A DNA stretch of 64,000 bases from Bacteroidales bacterium (GCA_900769345.1 CAAGGJ010000164.1:21164-85163), one strand, 5' to 3'; positions 17,680 through 27,800 are shown, counted from the first letter of the stretch. Translations and numbers: made by a program. Notes: generated by a model from the letters alone, not told the origin.

Positions 17680-18078
17680 TTACTTCTTTTTGCGTTCGAG
17701 CTGCATCACTTCGTTGCCTTGGGCATCCATGATTAAAGCCTTGTCGCCGTCGACCTTCACTGTAGCCACTTCGCCAAGTGCCTTGGTGATGGCATCTTCT
17801 ATCTCCATGCTGCCGCCCATCATCCGAGTCATTCCCATCGGACCGAACTTGAGCGAATCGCCTTCTATGCTATATGATCCAAAAAATGAGTTAACGCTTG
17901 CATTTCCGTTCACCTTACCCTTGCCGTCGAACATAATCTCGGCTTGACGGTCTCCGCCTTCGGTGCTTTTGCCGTTTACGTTAGTTATCACCCATTCTCC
18001 GTCTACATTCACTGCACTGTGTGTCGAACAAGCTACCATAATCATAGCTGCAAATAAGAAACCTAATACTTTCTTCAT
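17680..18078 (-). CDS. META/HslJ-like small lipoprotein
   Basis: A 132-residue lipoprotein with signal peptide and lipobox MVAC (Cys17). The body has the META-domain pattern: GEWVITNVNGKS near residue 28, then EIMFDGKGKVNGNASVNSFFGSY and LKFGPMGMTRMM, which match the HslJ family signatures (F..G.v.G..gcN.f.g.y and T.mac). Family members include E. coli HslJ, linked to novobiocin resistance and stress, and secreted antigens; the molecular role is unclear. It has a textbook promoter upstream and sits before the TTD14-like gene on the same strand. Confidence 0.85.
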   Translation of the reverse strand: MKKVLGFLFAAMIMVACSTHSAVNVDGEWVITNVNGKSTEGGDRQAEIMFDGKGKVNGNASVNSFFGSYSIEGDSLKFGPMGMTRMMGGSMEIEDAITKALGEVATVKVDGDKALIMDAQGNEVMQLERKKK

Positions 18079-18127
18079 GTCTCTTTTTTACTTTAAAATT
18101 TGTTTACCATACATTAATTCTCAGCCA

Positions 18128-18159
18128 CAAAGATAGCAACTATTTGTCATTCACCCAAA
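18128..18159 (-). promoter_or_regulatory. Complete Bacteroidota promoter for the META lipoprotein gene
   Basis: On the minus strand TTTG, 20 bp, TATCTTTG: an exact match to both halves of the Bacteroidota sigma-ABfr consensus. Transcription should start near 18121, a leader of about 43 nt. Confidence 0.85.
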
Positions 18160-18283
18160 TCCACGCCCTCCACATATTGCATTTTTCATGCATATTCACA
18201 ATATTTTACATTGACCCTCAGCCACAAAGGCATAATTAGGGAATATTTTCATTTATCCTCGCATAAAATATCACCAAAAGGCA

Positions 18284-18326
18284 AAAAAATCACCCTGCCG
18301 GGGAGGATTAATCTCGACAGGGTGAT
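18284..18326 (-). terminator. Intrinsic terminator of putA
   Basis: Minus strand ATCACCCTG / CAGGGTGAT (9 bp) followed by TTTTTTT, 60 bp past the putA stop. Confidence 0.88.
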
Positions 18327-18385
18327 CGATTATCGGTGTTCACTTGTTCCCCTTACGGAGTCAAGTGCCTTCGTGGTTCAAATCA

Positions 18386-21300
18386 TTATTCCACCGGTGG
18401 GATGCGCTGGATGCTACCGTAGCGGTGGTATTCGTAAGTTACCGATTGCTCCTTGATGTAGTGAATGAGTTCCACACGGCCACACTTGAGCGGAGCACCC
18501 GATGCGATGTATTTGTCGCACTCGGCAGCGCGTTCGTAGAGTGCGCGCGGTGCTTTATCCTTAGCCACCACTATGCGCACGCGGTCGTACTTCGGCATCG
18601 ATTGCAAGAATGTTTCCATCGTCTCTGCCACCATAGGCAATCCGAGGCGAGCCAAAGCCGAATGGTCGTCGCTCGGGTCATAGCTGATGGTGAGCGGTGT
18701 GCCGCACAGGCGTGCTCCTTCTGCCACCATTTCGGCATATTCGTTGCTGTCGCCGGGCAACAGGCGAAGCACCATGCTATCGAGATGACGATAGCGGAAC
18801 ACGTTTTGCTCGCCCACGCATTGGTTCCAGTCGCGTGCATGGCGGAATTCGCTCTCATAGGCTTCGGCATAGCTCTTGCGCCAATCGGTGGTGCTACCGG
18901 GTTTATCCTTGATGTCGACGAAGCATGCCACATAGTTGGGACCTCCGGCTTTCACGCCGCCGCCGAATGCACTCTTCTTCATACCGCCGAATGGTTGACG
19001 ATTGACGATAGCGCCTGTGATACCGCGGTTGATGTAGAGGTTACCTGCCACTATATTTTCCTTCCAGTAGGCCTGTTCTTTCTCATCGAGCGATTGCAAA
19101 CCGCTGGTCAAGCCGTAATCGAGGCTGTTGACCATTGCCACAGCTTCTTCAAGGGTATCGAACGGTGCCACGGTCAATAGCGGCGCAAAGAGCTCGGTGC
19201 GGAAGCTGAAGTTTTCGGGTTTTGCACCTATCTTGATGGTTGGAGCAAGGATATATTTCTTTTCGTCGACGAACTTCGGTTCCACGAGCCATTTTTCGCC
19301 CGGCTCGAGGGTGAATGCTTTCTCGAGTTTGTCGTTGCGATTGGTAATCATCGGACCCACCACATTGCCGGCATTCCACACCGGACCTACCTTTATCGAT
19401 TCGGCGCAGTCCTTGAGTTTTGCCATAAACTTGGGATCGTTGTAGATAGAGCGATGCACAAGGAAGAGTGAGCAAGCCGAGCACTTCTGACCGGCGTTGC
19501 CAAATGCCGAGTGGCATGCGTTCATTATTGCGTGGTCTTGGTCGCCCGAAGCGGTGAGAATCATAGCGTTCTTACCACCGGTCTCGGCGCTGAGCGGTGT
19601 GAGCGGTGCAGTGCGAGTGATGGCTTGAGCAGTGTCGGTGCCACCGGTGAGAATGATGTGCTTGATAGCGGGGGCTGTGGTGAGCGCCTTGAGTGCCGGG
19701 CGGTCGGTAATCACCACTTGCAGAGCTTCCTTAGGCACACCGGCATCCCAGAATGCCTTGGCAAACAACCAAGCCACCGGAGCAGCCACCGAAGCAGGCT
19801 TCAAAATACAGGTGTTTCCACCGGCAAGTGCAGCCACTACGCCGCCGCACGGAATTGCGCATGGGAAGTTCCATGGCGAAATAACCAATATGGTGCCCTT
19901 AGCAGTGATTTCCACGTCGCTGAGAGCAGCAAACTTCTTCATCGAGGTGGTGTAGAAGCGGCAGTAGTCCACGCCTTCGCTCACTTCCACGTCGCCTTCT
20001 ACCACAGTCTTGCCGGTGATAGCGCACATCGAGCCTATCAAGTCGCCTCGCATCTCGGCGAGCAGGTTGGCTGCCTTATACATTATCTCATGGCGTTGTT
20101 CCAGTGTGGTCTTGCGCCATCCTGCCGGATCTTCGTCGGCTATCTTGATGATTTCGGCTATCTCTTTTTCACCGGCACGGCACATTTCAGCCACTTGCAC
20201 GGCATCGCCTTGACTGCGATCGAAGTATTTCTGACGGTCGACGGTCTCCACAGTCTTTGCACCTATCTGCAAAGGTATGATTTCAGGCTTGTCGGCTGCC
20301 GATTTCTTCCATTTCTTAAAAATGTCGGCTTGCCACTTCTGGTTTGGCACGAGGTCGAAGTCGGTGTCGGGTTCGTTCACCATTTCGTCCATCGGTGGCA
20401 CCGGAGTGTATGGTTTGTTGCGGTCTTGAGTACGGGCAGGGGCTTCGGTGACATTATCCTTCAACTTATAAGCCTCTTCGAACTGGCGTTCAAGCTGACG
20501 CCAAGTGTCGGTGTCGGGCTTAAGGTCGAATGAGTGAGTAAGGAAGTTGTCGGGAGCAGTCTGCTCGTCCATACGGCGAACCAAGTAGCTGATACCATAC
20601 AAGAAATCTTCTTGCTTCACCACCGGAGCATATAGGATAACGTGGTTGCCGAGCTTACTCTGAGCGCGCCATACGTGGTCGGCCATACCTTCGAGCATCT
20701 CGAAGCAGAAGCAATCCTTAGGAGTGCCGAGCTTCTGTGTAAGCAGATATGCATAAGAGATGGTAAACAAGTTGTGCGAAGCCATACCTATGTGCAAAGC
20801 CTTGGCATTTTCGGGAATCAAACCGCGTTCTATGAGTTTGAGGTAATTGGCATCTACGATGGTCTTATTGGGCAGCACCGGATTAGCCCAGCCGCGCAAG
20901 CTGGCAGTGATGGTCTCCATATCGAGGTTACAGCCCTTCACGATGCGCATCTTGATAGGTGCGCCGCCGCGTGCCACACGTTCCTTGGCAAATTCGAGCA
21001 GTTCGGTTTGGAAATTCCATGCATCGGGCAGATACGACTGCACCACGATACCTGCTTCGTAGTTCAAAAATTCGGGTTTGCTCAGGGTTTCCTTAAACAC
21101 TCTGATAGTGAGATGGAAATCCTTGTATTCCTCCATATCGAGGTTGATAAATTTGCTTCGCTTCACGCCGTCGGCATCCACATAGGGGAAGTCGATAGCT
21201 TTCTGATAGAGGGCGCTCATGCGGCGAACAAGTTCGGGGAAGCTTTCCTCATAGTTGAGCGAATGAGTCTGAGCATAGATACCCGAGATTTTCACCGATA

Positions 21301-21823
21301 TATAATTGATATCGGGTTGTTCGAGGGCATCGAGATATTTGTAGTAGCGAGCATCGGCTTCCTTATTGCCGAGCACCACTTCGCCCAGTAGATTCACGTT
21401 CTGACCGATTTTTTGTTCAAAACGAGTGGCGAGGTGCTTTGTGAGCTTAGGGCGAGCAGCGTCAAGAATCACGCGCGACGAGTCGCTGCGCAGACGCTTC
21501 TTGATGATGGGCACTGCTATAAAGTCGAAGTAATGTCCTATGGTCTGATAAAGTTTGAACAGAAAACGGTCGCGTGTGTTAAGGAACTCCGGAATACCGA
21601 ATTCGTCAATCAAGTCCTTGATGCGGCGAGCAAGAATCTTACTGTCGCGAATTTGCGAACTCTCATCGAGCATCTTCACGAGGAATTGTTTGTCGCGAGG
21701 GCGCTTTACCATAGTGGCATATTTGCGCTGCTCGGTTCGTTCAGCATTGGTAATCTGATTCTGGCTTTCGGTGTAGAGTGTCATCATCCACTCTTTCACC
21801 TCTTTTACAGTTGGGTTTGCCAT
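18386..21823 (-). CDS. putA: Bifunctional proline dehydrogenase / L-glutamate-gamma-semialdehyde dehydrogenase
   Basis: An 1145-residue PutA-type enzyme that oxidises proline to pyrroline-5-carboxylate with FAD and then to glutamate with NAD. N-terminal half (to about 480) is the FAD-binding TIM barrel: ISVKISGIYAQTHSLNYEES and RVARGGAPIKMRIVKGCN are typical of the PRODH core, and the loop YLVRRMDEQTAPDNF is typical of its C-terminal part. The second half is an aldehyde dehydrogenase: SPWNFPCAIP with the oxyanion Asn, ETGGKNAM with the general-base Glu, and GNAGQKCSACS with the catalytic Cys. There is no N-terminal DNA-binding ribbon-helix-helix domain, so it should not act as its own repressor. 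Length is in the range of the short two-domain forms. Monocistronic with a strong terminator. Confidence 0.93.
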   Translation of the reverse strand: MANPTVKEVKEWMMTLYTESQNQITNAERTEQRKYATMVKRPRDKQFLVKMLDESSQIRDSKILARRIKDLIDEFGIPEFLNTRDRFLFKLYQTIGHYFDFIAVPIIKKRLRSDSSRVILDAARPKLTKHLATRFEQKIGQNVNLLGEVVLGNKEADARYYKYLDALEQPDINYISVKISGIYAQTHSLNYEESFPELVRRMSALYQKAIDFPYVDADGVKRSKFINLDMEEYKDFHLTIRVFKETLSKPEFLNYEAGIVVQSYLPDAWNFQTELLEFAKERVARGGAPIKMRIVKGCNLDMETITASLRGWANPVLPNKTIVDANYLKLIERGLIPENAKALHIGMASHNLFTISYAYLLTQKLGTPKDCFCFEMLEGMADHVWRAQSKLGNHVILYAPVVKQEDFLYGISYLVRRMDEQTAPDNFLTHSFDLKPDTDTWRQLERQFEEAYKLKDNVTEAPARTQDRNKPYTPVPPMDEMVNEPDTDFDLVPNQKWQADIFKKWKKSAADKPEIIPLQIGAKTVETVDRQKYFDRSQGDAVQVAEMCRAGEKEIAEIIKIADEDPAGWRKTTLEQRHEIMYKAANLLAEMRGDLIGSMCAITGKTVVEGDVEVSEGVDYCRFYTTSMKKFAALSDVEITAKGTILVISPWNFPCAIPCGGVVAALAGGNTCILKPASVAAPVAWLFAKAFWDAGVPKEALQVVITDRPALKALTTAPAIKHIILTGGTDTAQAITRTAPLTPLSAETGGKNAMILTASGDQDHAIMNACHSAFGNAGQKCSACSLFLVHRSIYNDPKFMAKLKDCAESIKVGPVWNAGNVVGPMITNRNDKLEKAFTLEPGEKWLVEPKFVDEKKYILAPTIKIGAKPENFSFRTELFAPLLTVAPFDTLEEAVAMVNSLDYGLTSGLQSLDEKEQAYWKENIVAGNLYINRGITGAIVNRQPFGGMKKSAFGGGVKAGGPNYVACFVDIKDKPGSTTDWRKSYAEAYESEFRHARDWNQCVGEQNVFRYRHLDSMVLRLLPGDSNEYAEMVAEGARLCGTPLTISYDPSDDHSALARLGLPMVAETMETFLQSMPKYDRVRIVVAKDKAPRALYERAAECDKYIASGAPLKCGRVELIHYIKEQSVTYEYHRYGSIQRIPPVE

Positions 21824-21915
21824 AGTGATATAGTTTTTATGAGTTGTTGTTTATGATAATCGTTTTATAGTAAGAGAAAAAGGGAAATATTTCACATCAA
21901 CCCCTGTGCATCATC

Positions 21916-22191
21916 TTAATAATCGTTCAGGCAGTCGTTCACCGCCTGATTTGCCATAAAGTTGATGCTGTCGGCCACCGTCACGCCTTTAGGTCGTGAT
22001 GCCTCGAAGGCTTTGTGCTCTATGCTGTTATTTTGTCCGTTTTCTGCCTCATGCTTTGAGGTCATCCATCGTTTCACATCGTGGTGCGATGGGGCATTTT
22101 CCGGATTCATTGCCCCGGCTCCCGTGTTAGCCACTTCGGCATCCGATGCCGCTCTCATTTCTCGAATAATCGATCTAAAAAATCTTTTCAT
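21916..22191 (-). CDS. Small hypothetical protein, 91 residues
   Basis: A short open frame starting MKRFFRSIIREMRAA behind a GGGTGCAAT stretch. No signal peptide, no membrane segment; polar, with clusters of Asn, Glu and Lys and two His (HHDVKRWM near residue 36). I do not recognise a family. Orientation and composition agree with the neighbours, and it fills the gap upstream of putA on the same strand, so co-expression is possible. It may also be a chance frame; the evidence is only the length and the plausible start. Confidence 0.4.
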   Translation of the reverse strand: MKRFFRSIIREMRAASDAEVANTGAGAMNPENAPSHHDVKRWMTSKHEAENGQNNSIEHKAFEASRPKGVTVADSINFMANQAVNDCLNDY

Positions 22192-22564
22192 ATTGCACCC
22201 TGTTTATGGTTAATATTAGCCTTGCGGCTTATTATTACACGGCTTATTATAACTGACATCTCGCCTCACAAGAGACCTCGATGTTTACATTATTTTTAAC
22301 CGGTTGTGAAACAACAATAGCGTAATAATGCGAGTGCTTAGCTACATACTTTCAATCTACTTACAACTTTTGTTCTTTCGCTACAAATATGAAACGTATT
22401 TTTTAATTTTCCAAACATTTTGCTATACTACCCCTACATTTTCCGACTTTTTGCCAAATGTTTCAGTACTTATTGCAAAATTTCCTATCTTCCTTATTTC
22501 CAACTCACTATCCAAACAGCGAGAAATGCATCAAAAAATCAAGTCGTTCATACTATCTCGCGCT
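22192..22564. other. AT-rich intergenic region
   Basis: About 370 bp between two minus-strand genes. On the minus strand CATATTTG (22384-22391) is a near match to the -7 box. No coding potential and no convincing hairpin was seen. Confidence 0.4.
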
Positions 22565-23935
22565 TCAATCGCGCTTCTTCAGACGCATGGCACTTACTAC
22601 GGCGGCGATTAGCGCCATAGCTATGCCTACTATGAGGCATGCGGTGCTTTGGTTCTGCTCATCGAAGATGCGAAACATCAGCGCCGCCAATGTGGTGCCG
22701 AGTGCCTGTCCCACCACTCGCGCCGTGCCGAGCATACCGCTGGCACCGCCACTGCGATGCTTGGGTGCCGCGCTGACCAATGTAACATTGTTTGGCGTCT
22801 GAAATAGACCGAATCCCACTCCGCAAAGCACCAATCTCCACACCAATTGCCACGCCGGCTCGCCGGCGCCGAAGGTGAGCAGCGACACAAATCCGAGCGC
22901 AAACAGGCACATTCCTACGGCACATATTGCGCCGGCTCGGTAGCGCGCCACCAATTTGCCCGCCAACGGGGCTGTAATCATAGTGGCTATGGGCCACGGC
23001 GTGATAGTGACACCTATCGCCACAGCATCGTAGTGCAACACATAGTGCATATAGAACGGTAAGGCTATGTAGGCAAGACTCTGCGCTGTGTAGGAGCAAA
23101 TCGAGGTGAGCACCGACAGCGAAAATATGCTGTTGCGCATCAAGTCGACCGGAAACAAGGGTGTGGCAAGACGCATCTCGCGTCGCAAATATGCCGCACA
23201 TATCACTGCCGCAGCCAACAATTCGCTCACCCAAAGCACCACATTCTTGCCTTGAGCAAAAGTATCCACTCCCAAAAACACCAAACAGAAAAACACCGCA
23301 TTATACACAGCTCCCAAGCCATCGAAACTGCGTTTCACGCCCTCGGGAAGCGGTGGATTTTGGGGCAACAGCGCCACGCCTATAACAAGCGACAGCACTG
23401 CTATGGGCACATTGATAAGAAACAACCAATGCCATGTGAGATATTGCAAAATCACGCCGGCCAGCGCCGGTCCGGCTGCCGAACTCACCGCCACCACCAT
23501 GGCATTCAGTCCCATTGCCATTCCGAGTCGCTCTCGCGGAAATATGATGCGCACCAGTGCCGTGTTAACGCCCATAACGCATGCCGCACCCACTCCTTGC
23601 ACCATGCGACCCGCTATGAGCGCACCAAAGCCCGACGCAGCACCGCATATCACCGAACCCACACCGAAAAGTATGGCTCCCGCCACAAACACGCGCCGAT
23701 AACCCCAAATGTCGCCAAGAAGCGAAAATGTGAGCATAAGCATGGGTATGAGCATAAGATAACTGTTCACCACCCAAGTGATGGCCGAATCACTTACGCC
23801 GAAAGTGACAGCCAATGCCGGCAATGCCACATTCACTATGGTGGCATCGAGCACATTGAGCATAATCACGCACATCACAGCCGACGCTGCTAAATATTGT
23901 CGCATCGATGAGTGTATTTCGTTTGTTTTCTTCAT
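22565..23935 (-). CDS. MFS drug:proton antiporter, DHA2 (EmrB/QacA) family
   Basis: A 456-residue inner-membrane transporter with 14 hydrophobic segments by eye. Signatures of the 14-helix drug:H+ antiporters are present: LDATIVNVALP in helix 1 (motif D1), GDIWGYRRV (motif A, loop 2-3), GRMVQGVGAAC (motif B with its Arg) and AAGPALAG (antiporter motif C). It should export hydrophobic or cationic compounds using the proton gradient; the substrate is unknown. It has no membrane-fusion partner (EmrA) or TetR-type regulator nearby. It is divergent from the propeller-like/GH3 operon, over two well-formed promoters. Confidence 0.9.
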   Translation of the reverse strand: MKKTNEIHSSMRQYLAASAVMCVIMLNVLDATIVNVALPALAVTFGVSDSAITWVVNSYLMLIPMLMLTFSLLGDIWGYRRVFVAGAILFGVGSVICGAASGFGALIAGRMVQGVGAACVMGVNTALVRIIFPRERLGMAMGLNAMVVAVSSAAGPALAGVILQYLTWHWLFLINVPIAVLSLVIGVALLPQNPPLPEGVKRSFDGLGAVYNAVFFCLVFLGVDTFAQGKNVVLWVSELLAAAVICAAYLRREMRLATPLFPVDLMRNSIFSLSVLTSICSYTAQSLAYIALPFYMHYVLHYDAVAIGVTITPWPIATMITAPLAGKLVARYRAGAICAVGMCLFALGFVSLLTFGAGEPAWQLVWRLVLCGVGFGLFQTPNNVTLVSAAPKHRSGGASGMLGTARVVGQALGTTLAALMFRIFDEQNQSTACLIVGIAMALIAAVVSAMRLKKRD

Positions 23936-23989
23936 CTTATTAATGCAAAACCGGAAACAGAAAACCTCGTTTCCCCTCTATTACGCCTG

Positions 23990-24021
23990 CAAAGTTACAA
24001 AAAACTTGGCTTAACGATAAA
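23990..24021 (-). promoter_or_regulatory. Promoter of the MFS transporter gene
   Basis: Minus strand TTTA, 20 bp, TAACTTTG. The -7 box is perfect; the -33 box has one mismatch. Confidence 0.7.
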
Positions 24022-24074
24022 GTTTTTACGACCCGAGAAATGCGGAGTCCGACATCGAAATAACCTTCTAACCT

Positions 24075-24106
24075 TTTGCTTGAGTGAAGAATAATGATTA
24101 ATTTTG
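24075..24106 (+). promoter_or_regulatory. Complete promoter of the propeller-like/GH3 operon
   Basis: TTTG (24075-24078), 20 bp, TAATTTTG (24099-24106): both halves exact. Start predicted near 24113, leader about 20 nt. Confidence 0.85.
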
Positions 24107-24132
24107 CCTAAAATTAGCAATTGTATAGAAAT

Positions 24133-25428
24133 ATGAAAAGAATCTGTGTTATTGTCGCAATAATGGCAAGCAGTGCCATTATCTGCGCTCAACAGGCTGA
24201 CCAATATGGGTTTAGCAGCATTATCGAGCCATATCGCTGGGCCGATAACACACCCAAAGGATGCCCGTTCAAGCCATCGAAGACATTCAGCGAAATAGTA
24301 TTCACCGGACGATTTGCCAATTACACCAATGCCGATACTTGGTATCCCTCTTGGGCCGATGACGACTGCCTCTATTCTCCCTGGACCGATGGTTATCTGC
24401 TTAACGACAGCCTCGACCACTATTATCCCTATCGTTATCCCGACCCCGAACACTCTTGCTACTCACTGCACCGCACCGACCTATTGGGCAATCATCGTAA
24501 CCCTTCTACTGCGCAAGCCAAGATAGTGGGCAACGACCCTATGAATCTGCAAGTTATCGACCTAAAGCCCGAAATTGAGGGCAATCCGGCACCCTACGGC
24601 GGACGATATCCATGCGGATCGTTGGTGCACAACGGTGTGTGGTATTATGGCACATATTGCCTCACCAACCGCAGCGACTCAAACTGCAACGGTGTGGGAT
24701 GGACGCAATTCGGTCCTTTCGTGGGATTCCGCATCTCTACCGACTATGGCAAAACATGGTCCGACTCGCCTTGCACCCCATCTCAACCACTCTTCGGCGA
24801 AAATCCTGCTGTGGCACCTATAAAAATCGGGGCGCCTCACTTTGTGGATTTCGGCAAAAACATGCAATATTCGCCCGACGGTTATGCCTACCTTGTGGCT
24901 CACGGAGCATCTACTATGGAGGCTTGGAATGGATGGATTCAAGGCGACGAAATCTATCTGATTCGCGTGCGCCCTTCGGTGGAAAACATCAATAACCCCA
25001 AAGCCTATGAGTTCTACGGCGGCACCGACAAAAAAGGTCGCCCGGTGTGGACCAAGGATTTCTCCGCCATTCGTCCTTTACTCAAATGGGACGGTCGACT
25101 GGGTTGTGTAACCATCACCTACAACCCGGGCATCAAGAAATATTTGATGTGCATCACTCGCGGCTACCGCAATCTACCTTGGGAAAACGGCCGTTACGAC
25201 ACTATGATTCTCGAATCGGACCACATCGACCGCGATTGGCGCTTACTCAAATACCTCGACCGCTTTGGACCCGTGGCTTACTTCGTTAACATCCCGTCGA
25301 AATTCATCTCACCCGACGGCAAAACCATGTGGCTGTGCTATTCAGCCAATTGGCACAACAAGCACGCATTCGGCGCTCCTTATGGTAGCCAATATTCAAT
25401 GTCGTTGCACGAATTTTATATCGAATAA
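24133..25428 (+). CDS. Secreted propeller-like protein (sialidase/DUF4185-like), function unknown
   Basis: Start taken at ATG 24133 (MKRICVIVAI), which begins a signal peptide ending near CAQQ; the frame extends only four codons further to a TTG. The 431-residue protein is rich in Trp, Tyr and Gly and has repeated strand-turn units with WYPSWADDDCLYSPWTDG, FRISTDYGKTWSDSP (an Asp-box-like turn of sialidases), YSPDGYAYLVAHG and ISPDGKTMWLCYSANW. That is what a five- or six-bladed beta-propeller looks like. I recall similar uncharacterised proteins in Bacteroidetes, sometimes called DUF4185, but cannot fix the family. It is the first gene of an operon with a GH3 enzyme 25 bp downstream, so a secreted glycosidase or glycan-binding role is likely. 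Confidence 0.65.
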   Translation: MKRICVIVAIMASSAIICAQQADQYGFSSIIEPYRWADNTPKGCPFKPSKTFSEIVFTGRFANYTNADTWYPSWADDDCLYSPWTDGYLLNDSLDHYYPYRYPDPEHSCYSLHRTDLLGNHRNPSTAQAKIVGNDPMNLQVIDLKPEIEGNPAPYGGRYPCGSLVHNGVWYYGTYCLTNRSDSNCNGVGWTQFGPFVGFRISTDYGKTWSDSPCTPSQPLFGENPAVAPIKIGAPHFVDFGKNMQYSPDGYAYLVAHGASTMEAWNGWIQGDEIYLIRVRPSVENINNPKAYEFYGGTDKKGRPVWTKDFSAIRPLLKWDGRLGCVTITYNPGIKKYLMCITRGYRNLPWENGRYDTMILESDHIDRDWRLLKYLDRFGPVAYFVNIPSKFISPDGKTMWLCYSANWHNKHAFGAPYGSQYSMSLHEFYIE

Positions 25429-25453
25429 TCATCATATATCTAACAATAAAGCA

Positions 25454-27703
25454 ATGAATAGAACACTCTGTGTAACGATTGCCTGCTTCATGGCACTGAG
25501 CATGTATGCCAAGAAAATCGCAATTTATAAAGATGCAAAACAACCCATCGAAAAGCGCGTCGACGACCTACTGAGTCGTATGACTGTGGAAGAAAAAGTG
25601 ATGCAGTTATGCTGCTGGTATATGGCAGAAGGAAGCGAAATATACCGTTCGTCGCCCGAACACTCGATGCAAGACATTGAGGACAACATAACTAAAGGCT
25701 ACGGCAGCGTGAGCACCCCAGCCCGTAATCTCTACGCCGAACAATCGGCTGAAATGATAAACAAAATGCAGAAAATTGCCGTCACAAAGACGCGATTAGG
25801 AATACCCGTGCTGGTGGGCGACGAAGCACTGCACGGCATCGATGTAAAAGGAGCCTGCTGCTTTCCACAGCCCATTGGCATAGCAAGCACATGGGATATC
25901 GACCTTATGCAGCGCGTGGCTACTGCCATTGGCAAGGAAGCCTTCTCCACTGGCGTGCGCCAAGTGATGTCACCCGTGCTCGACCTTGGACGCGAGCCTC
26001 GCCATGGCCGTTTTTACGAGACATTTGGCGAAGACCCACTTCTGGTATCGCTTATGGGAGGCACTTTTGTGAGCGAAGTGCAACGCCATGGCGTGGTGTG
26101 CACGCCCAAGCACTTCGTAGCCAACTTTGTGGGTGAAGCCGGTCGTGAAGGCGCAAATATGGAAATATCCGAACGTGCTTTGCGCGAATCGCACTTCGTG
26201 CCCTACGAATACGCCGTGCGCCAATGCGGCGCTCTGGGCATTATGACTGCCTATAATGCCGTCGACGGCGTGCCTTGCGCCATCAATAAGTGGCTTATGC
26301 AGGACATACTTCGCGACGAATGGGGATTTCGCGGCATTGTGGTTTCCGACTGGAGCAGCGTACCTCACTTAAAGAACTTCCATCACTGCATCGATAGCCT
26401 GCAACAAGGCGCCGTGCTGGCTTTGCGCGCCGGTATGGACGTCGACTTGCCTCACGGCGAGAGCTTTATAGCCCTTACACAAGCAGTGAAAGAAGGGCAC
26501 CTATCTGAAAGCGAACTCGACGTAAACGTAGGCCGCGTGTTGTGGCTTAAATTCCACTTGGGACTATTCGACAACCCTTATATCGACACCAAAGTAGGTA
26601 AAGAATTGCGCGACTGCGCCGAACATCGCCAACTTGCTCGCCAAATGGCTCGCGAAAGCATTGTTCTGCTCAAAAACGACGGCATTCTCCCCATCAGCAA
26701 CAATGTGAAACGAATAGCAGTGTTAGGTCCTAATGCTGCCGAAGTGCGCTTGGGCGGATATACAGCCAACGGTGTAGATGCAATATCGCCACTCGATGGC
26801 CTTCGCAACATCCTCGGCGACAAAGTAGAACTTGTTTACCAAAAAGGCGCCGGCATATTCAATAGCAAACCCGAAGAAGTTGAGCAAGCCATCGAAGCTG
26901 TAAAAACTTGCGATATGGCAATACTCTTTATGGGTGGCGACGGCAATAACAGCGGTCAAGGCACCGGAGGCGAAACCGTCGACCGCACCGACCTTCGACT
27001 TATGGGAAAGCAAGAAGAACTCATCAACAAGGTGGCAGCAACAGGAAAACCCATAGTGGTGGTGCTTGTTGACGGTCGTCCGGTGGTGGTGAAGCCTTGG
27101 CTCGACAAAGTAAACGGCTTGGTTATGATGTGGTACGCCGGCGAGGAAGGCGGCAACGCCATTGCCGAAGTGCTCAGCGGCGACTTCAACCCTTCGGGCA
27201 AATTGCCTTGCACATTCCCTATGACCACCGGCCAGTGCCCGCTCTACTACAGCTGCTACCCTATGGGCAGAGCCAGCCGCAGTGCCGAACTCAATGTGCC
27301 TTACGACAACTATCGTTACAATCCCCAATTCCCGTTCGGTTTCGGACTATCGTACACCACCTACAAGTATGACAACGCTACGGTAGTGAACAACAACAGC
27401 ACCTCGCCTGTAATAAAGGTTGAAGTCACCAATTCTGGCTCAAGAGCGGGCAGCGAGGTGGTTCAACTCTATTTAGCAAGCAAAACCCACCGTGTTGTAC
27501 GCCGAGTGAAAGAACTAAAGGCTTTCCGTCGCATACATCTCAAACCGGGCGAAACCAAAACAGTGGAATTCACTCTCGCCGACACCGATTTTATGTTCCT
27601 CAACAAGAAATTGCAGAAAGAAGTGGATGAAGGCACTTACGAAGTAACCATCGGCCCGGACTCTATGAATGGCATTAGCACCACTTTCAACGTAAAGAAG
27701 TAA
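25454..27703 (+). CDS. GH3 family beta-glycosidase (beta-glucosidase-like)
   Basis: Start taken at ATG 25454 (MNRTLCVTIA), the beginning of a signal peptide; upstream the frame overlaps the preceding gene. The 749-residue product is a periplasmic GH3 enzyme releasing non-reducing terminal beta-glucose or beta-xylose type residues. Seen: the TIM-barrel domain with EKVMQLCC, GDEALHGID, SPVLDLGREPRHGRFYETFGEDP and KHFV; the nucleophile motif VVSDWSS (Asp299); the alpha/beta sandwich domain with LLKNDGILPI, VLGPNA and FMGGDGN; and a C-terminal fibronectin-III-like domain ending TYEVTIGPDS. Domain order and length are normal. It is second in the operon, with a hairpin terminator 40 bp after the stop. 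Confidence 0.92.
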   Translation: MNRTLCVTIACFMALSMYAKKIAIYKDAKQPIEKRVDDLLSRMTVEEKVMQLCCWYMAEGSEIYRSSPEHSMQDIEDNITKGYGSVSTPARNLYAEQSAEMINKMQKIAVTKTRLGIPVLVGDEALHGIDVKGACCFPQPIGIASTWDIDLMQRVATAIGKEAFSTGVRQVMSPVLDLGREPRHGRFYETFGEDPLLVSLMGGTFVSEVQRHGVVCTPKHFVANFVGEAGREGANMEISERALRESHFVPYEYAVRQCGALGIMTAYNAVDGVPCAINKWLMQDILRDEWGFRGIVVSDWSSVPHLKNFHHCIDSLQQGAVLALRAGMDVDLPHGESFIALTQAVKEGHLSESELDVNVGRVLWLKFHLGLFDNPYIDTKVGKELRDCAEHRQLARQMARESIVLLKNDGILPISNNVKRIAVLGPNAAEVRLGGYTANGVDAISPLDGLRNILGDKVELVYQKGAGIFNSKPEEVEQAIEAVKTCDMAILFMGGDGNNSGQGTGGETVDRTDLRLMGKQEELINKVAATGKPIVVVLVDGRPVVVKPWLDKVNGLVMMWYAGEEGGNAIAEVLSGDFNPSGKLPCTFPMTTGQCPLYYSCYPMGRASRSAELNVPYDNYRYNPQFPFGFGLSYTTYKYDNATVVNNNSTSPVIKVEVTNSGSRAGSEVVQLYLASKTHRVVRRVKELKAFRRIHLKPGETKTVEFTLADTDFMFLNKKLQKEVDEGTYEVTIGPDSMNGISTTFNVKK

Positions 27704-27742
27704 ACATTAGCATATTAGCCCAATTGGGACATAACAAATACA

Positions 27743-27800
27743 CATTGCCTACGCAAGCATCGCATGCAAAAACCCAAAGCGATGACAAGCGCAGGCAATG
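27743..27800 (+). terminator. Hairpin terminator after GH3
   Basis: CATTGCCT-a-CGC / GCG-c-AGGCAATG long stem with inner structure, followed by ATGTTTTAT. Confidence 0.6.

Noticed and set aside
22565..23935. MFS and EamA transporters as dedicated parts of the glycan locus
   Set aside because: Both are transcribed opposite to the glycan operons with their own promoters, and their families export drugs or metabolites; membership cannot be supported.
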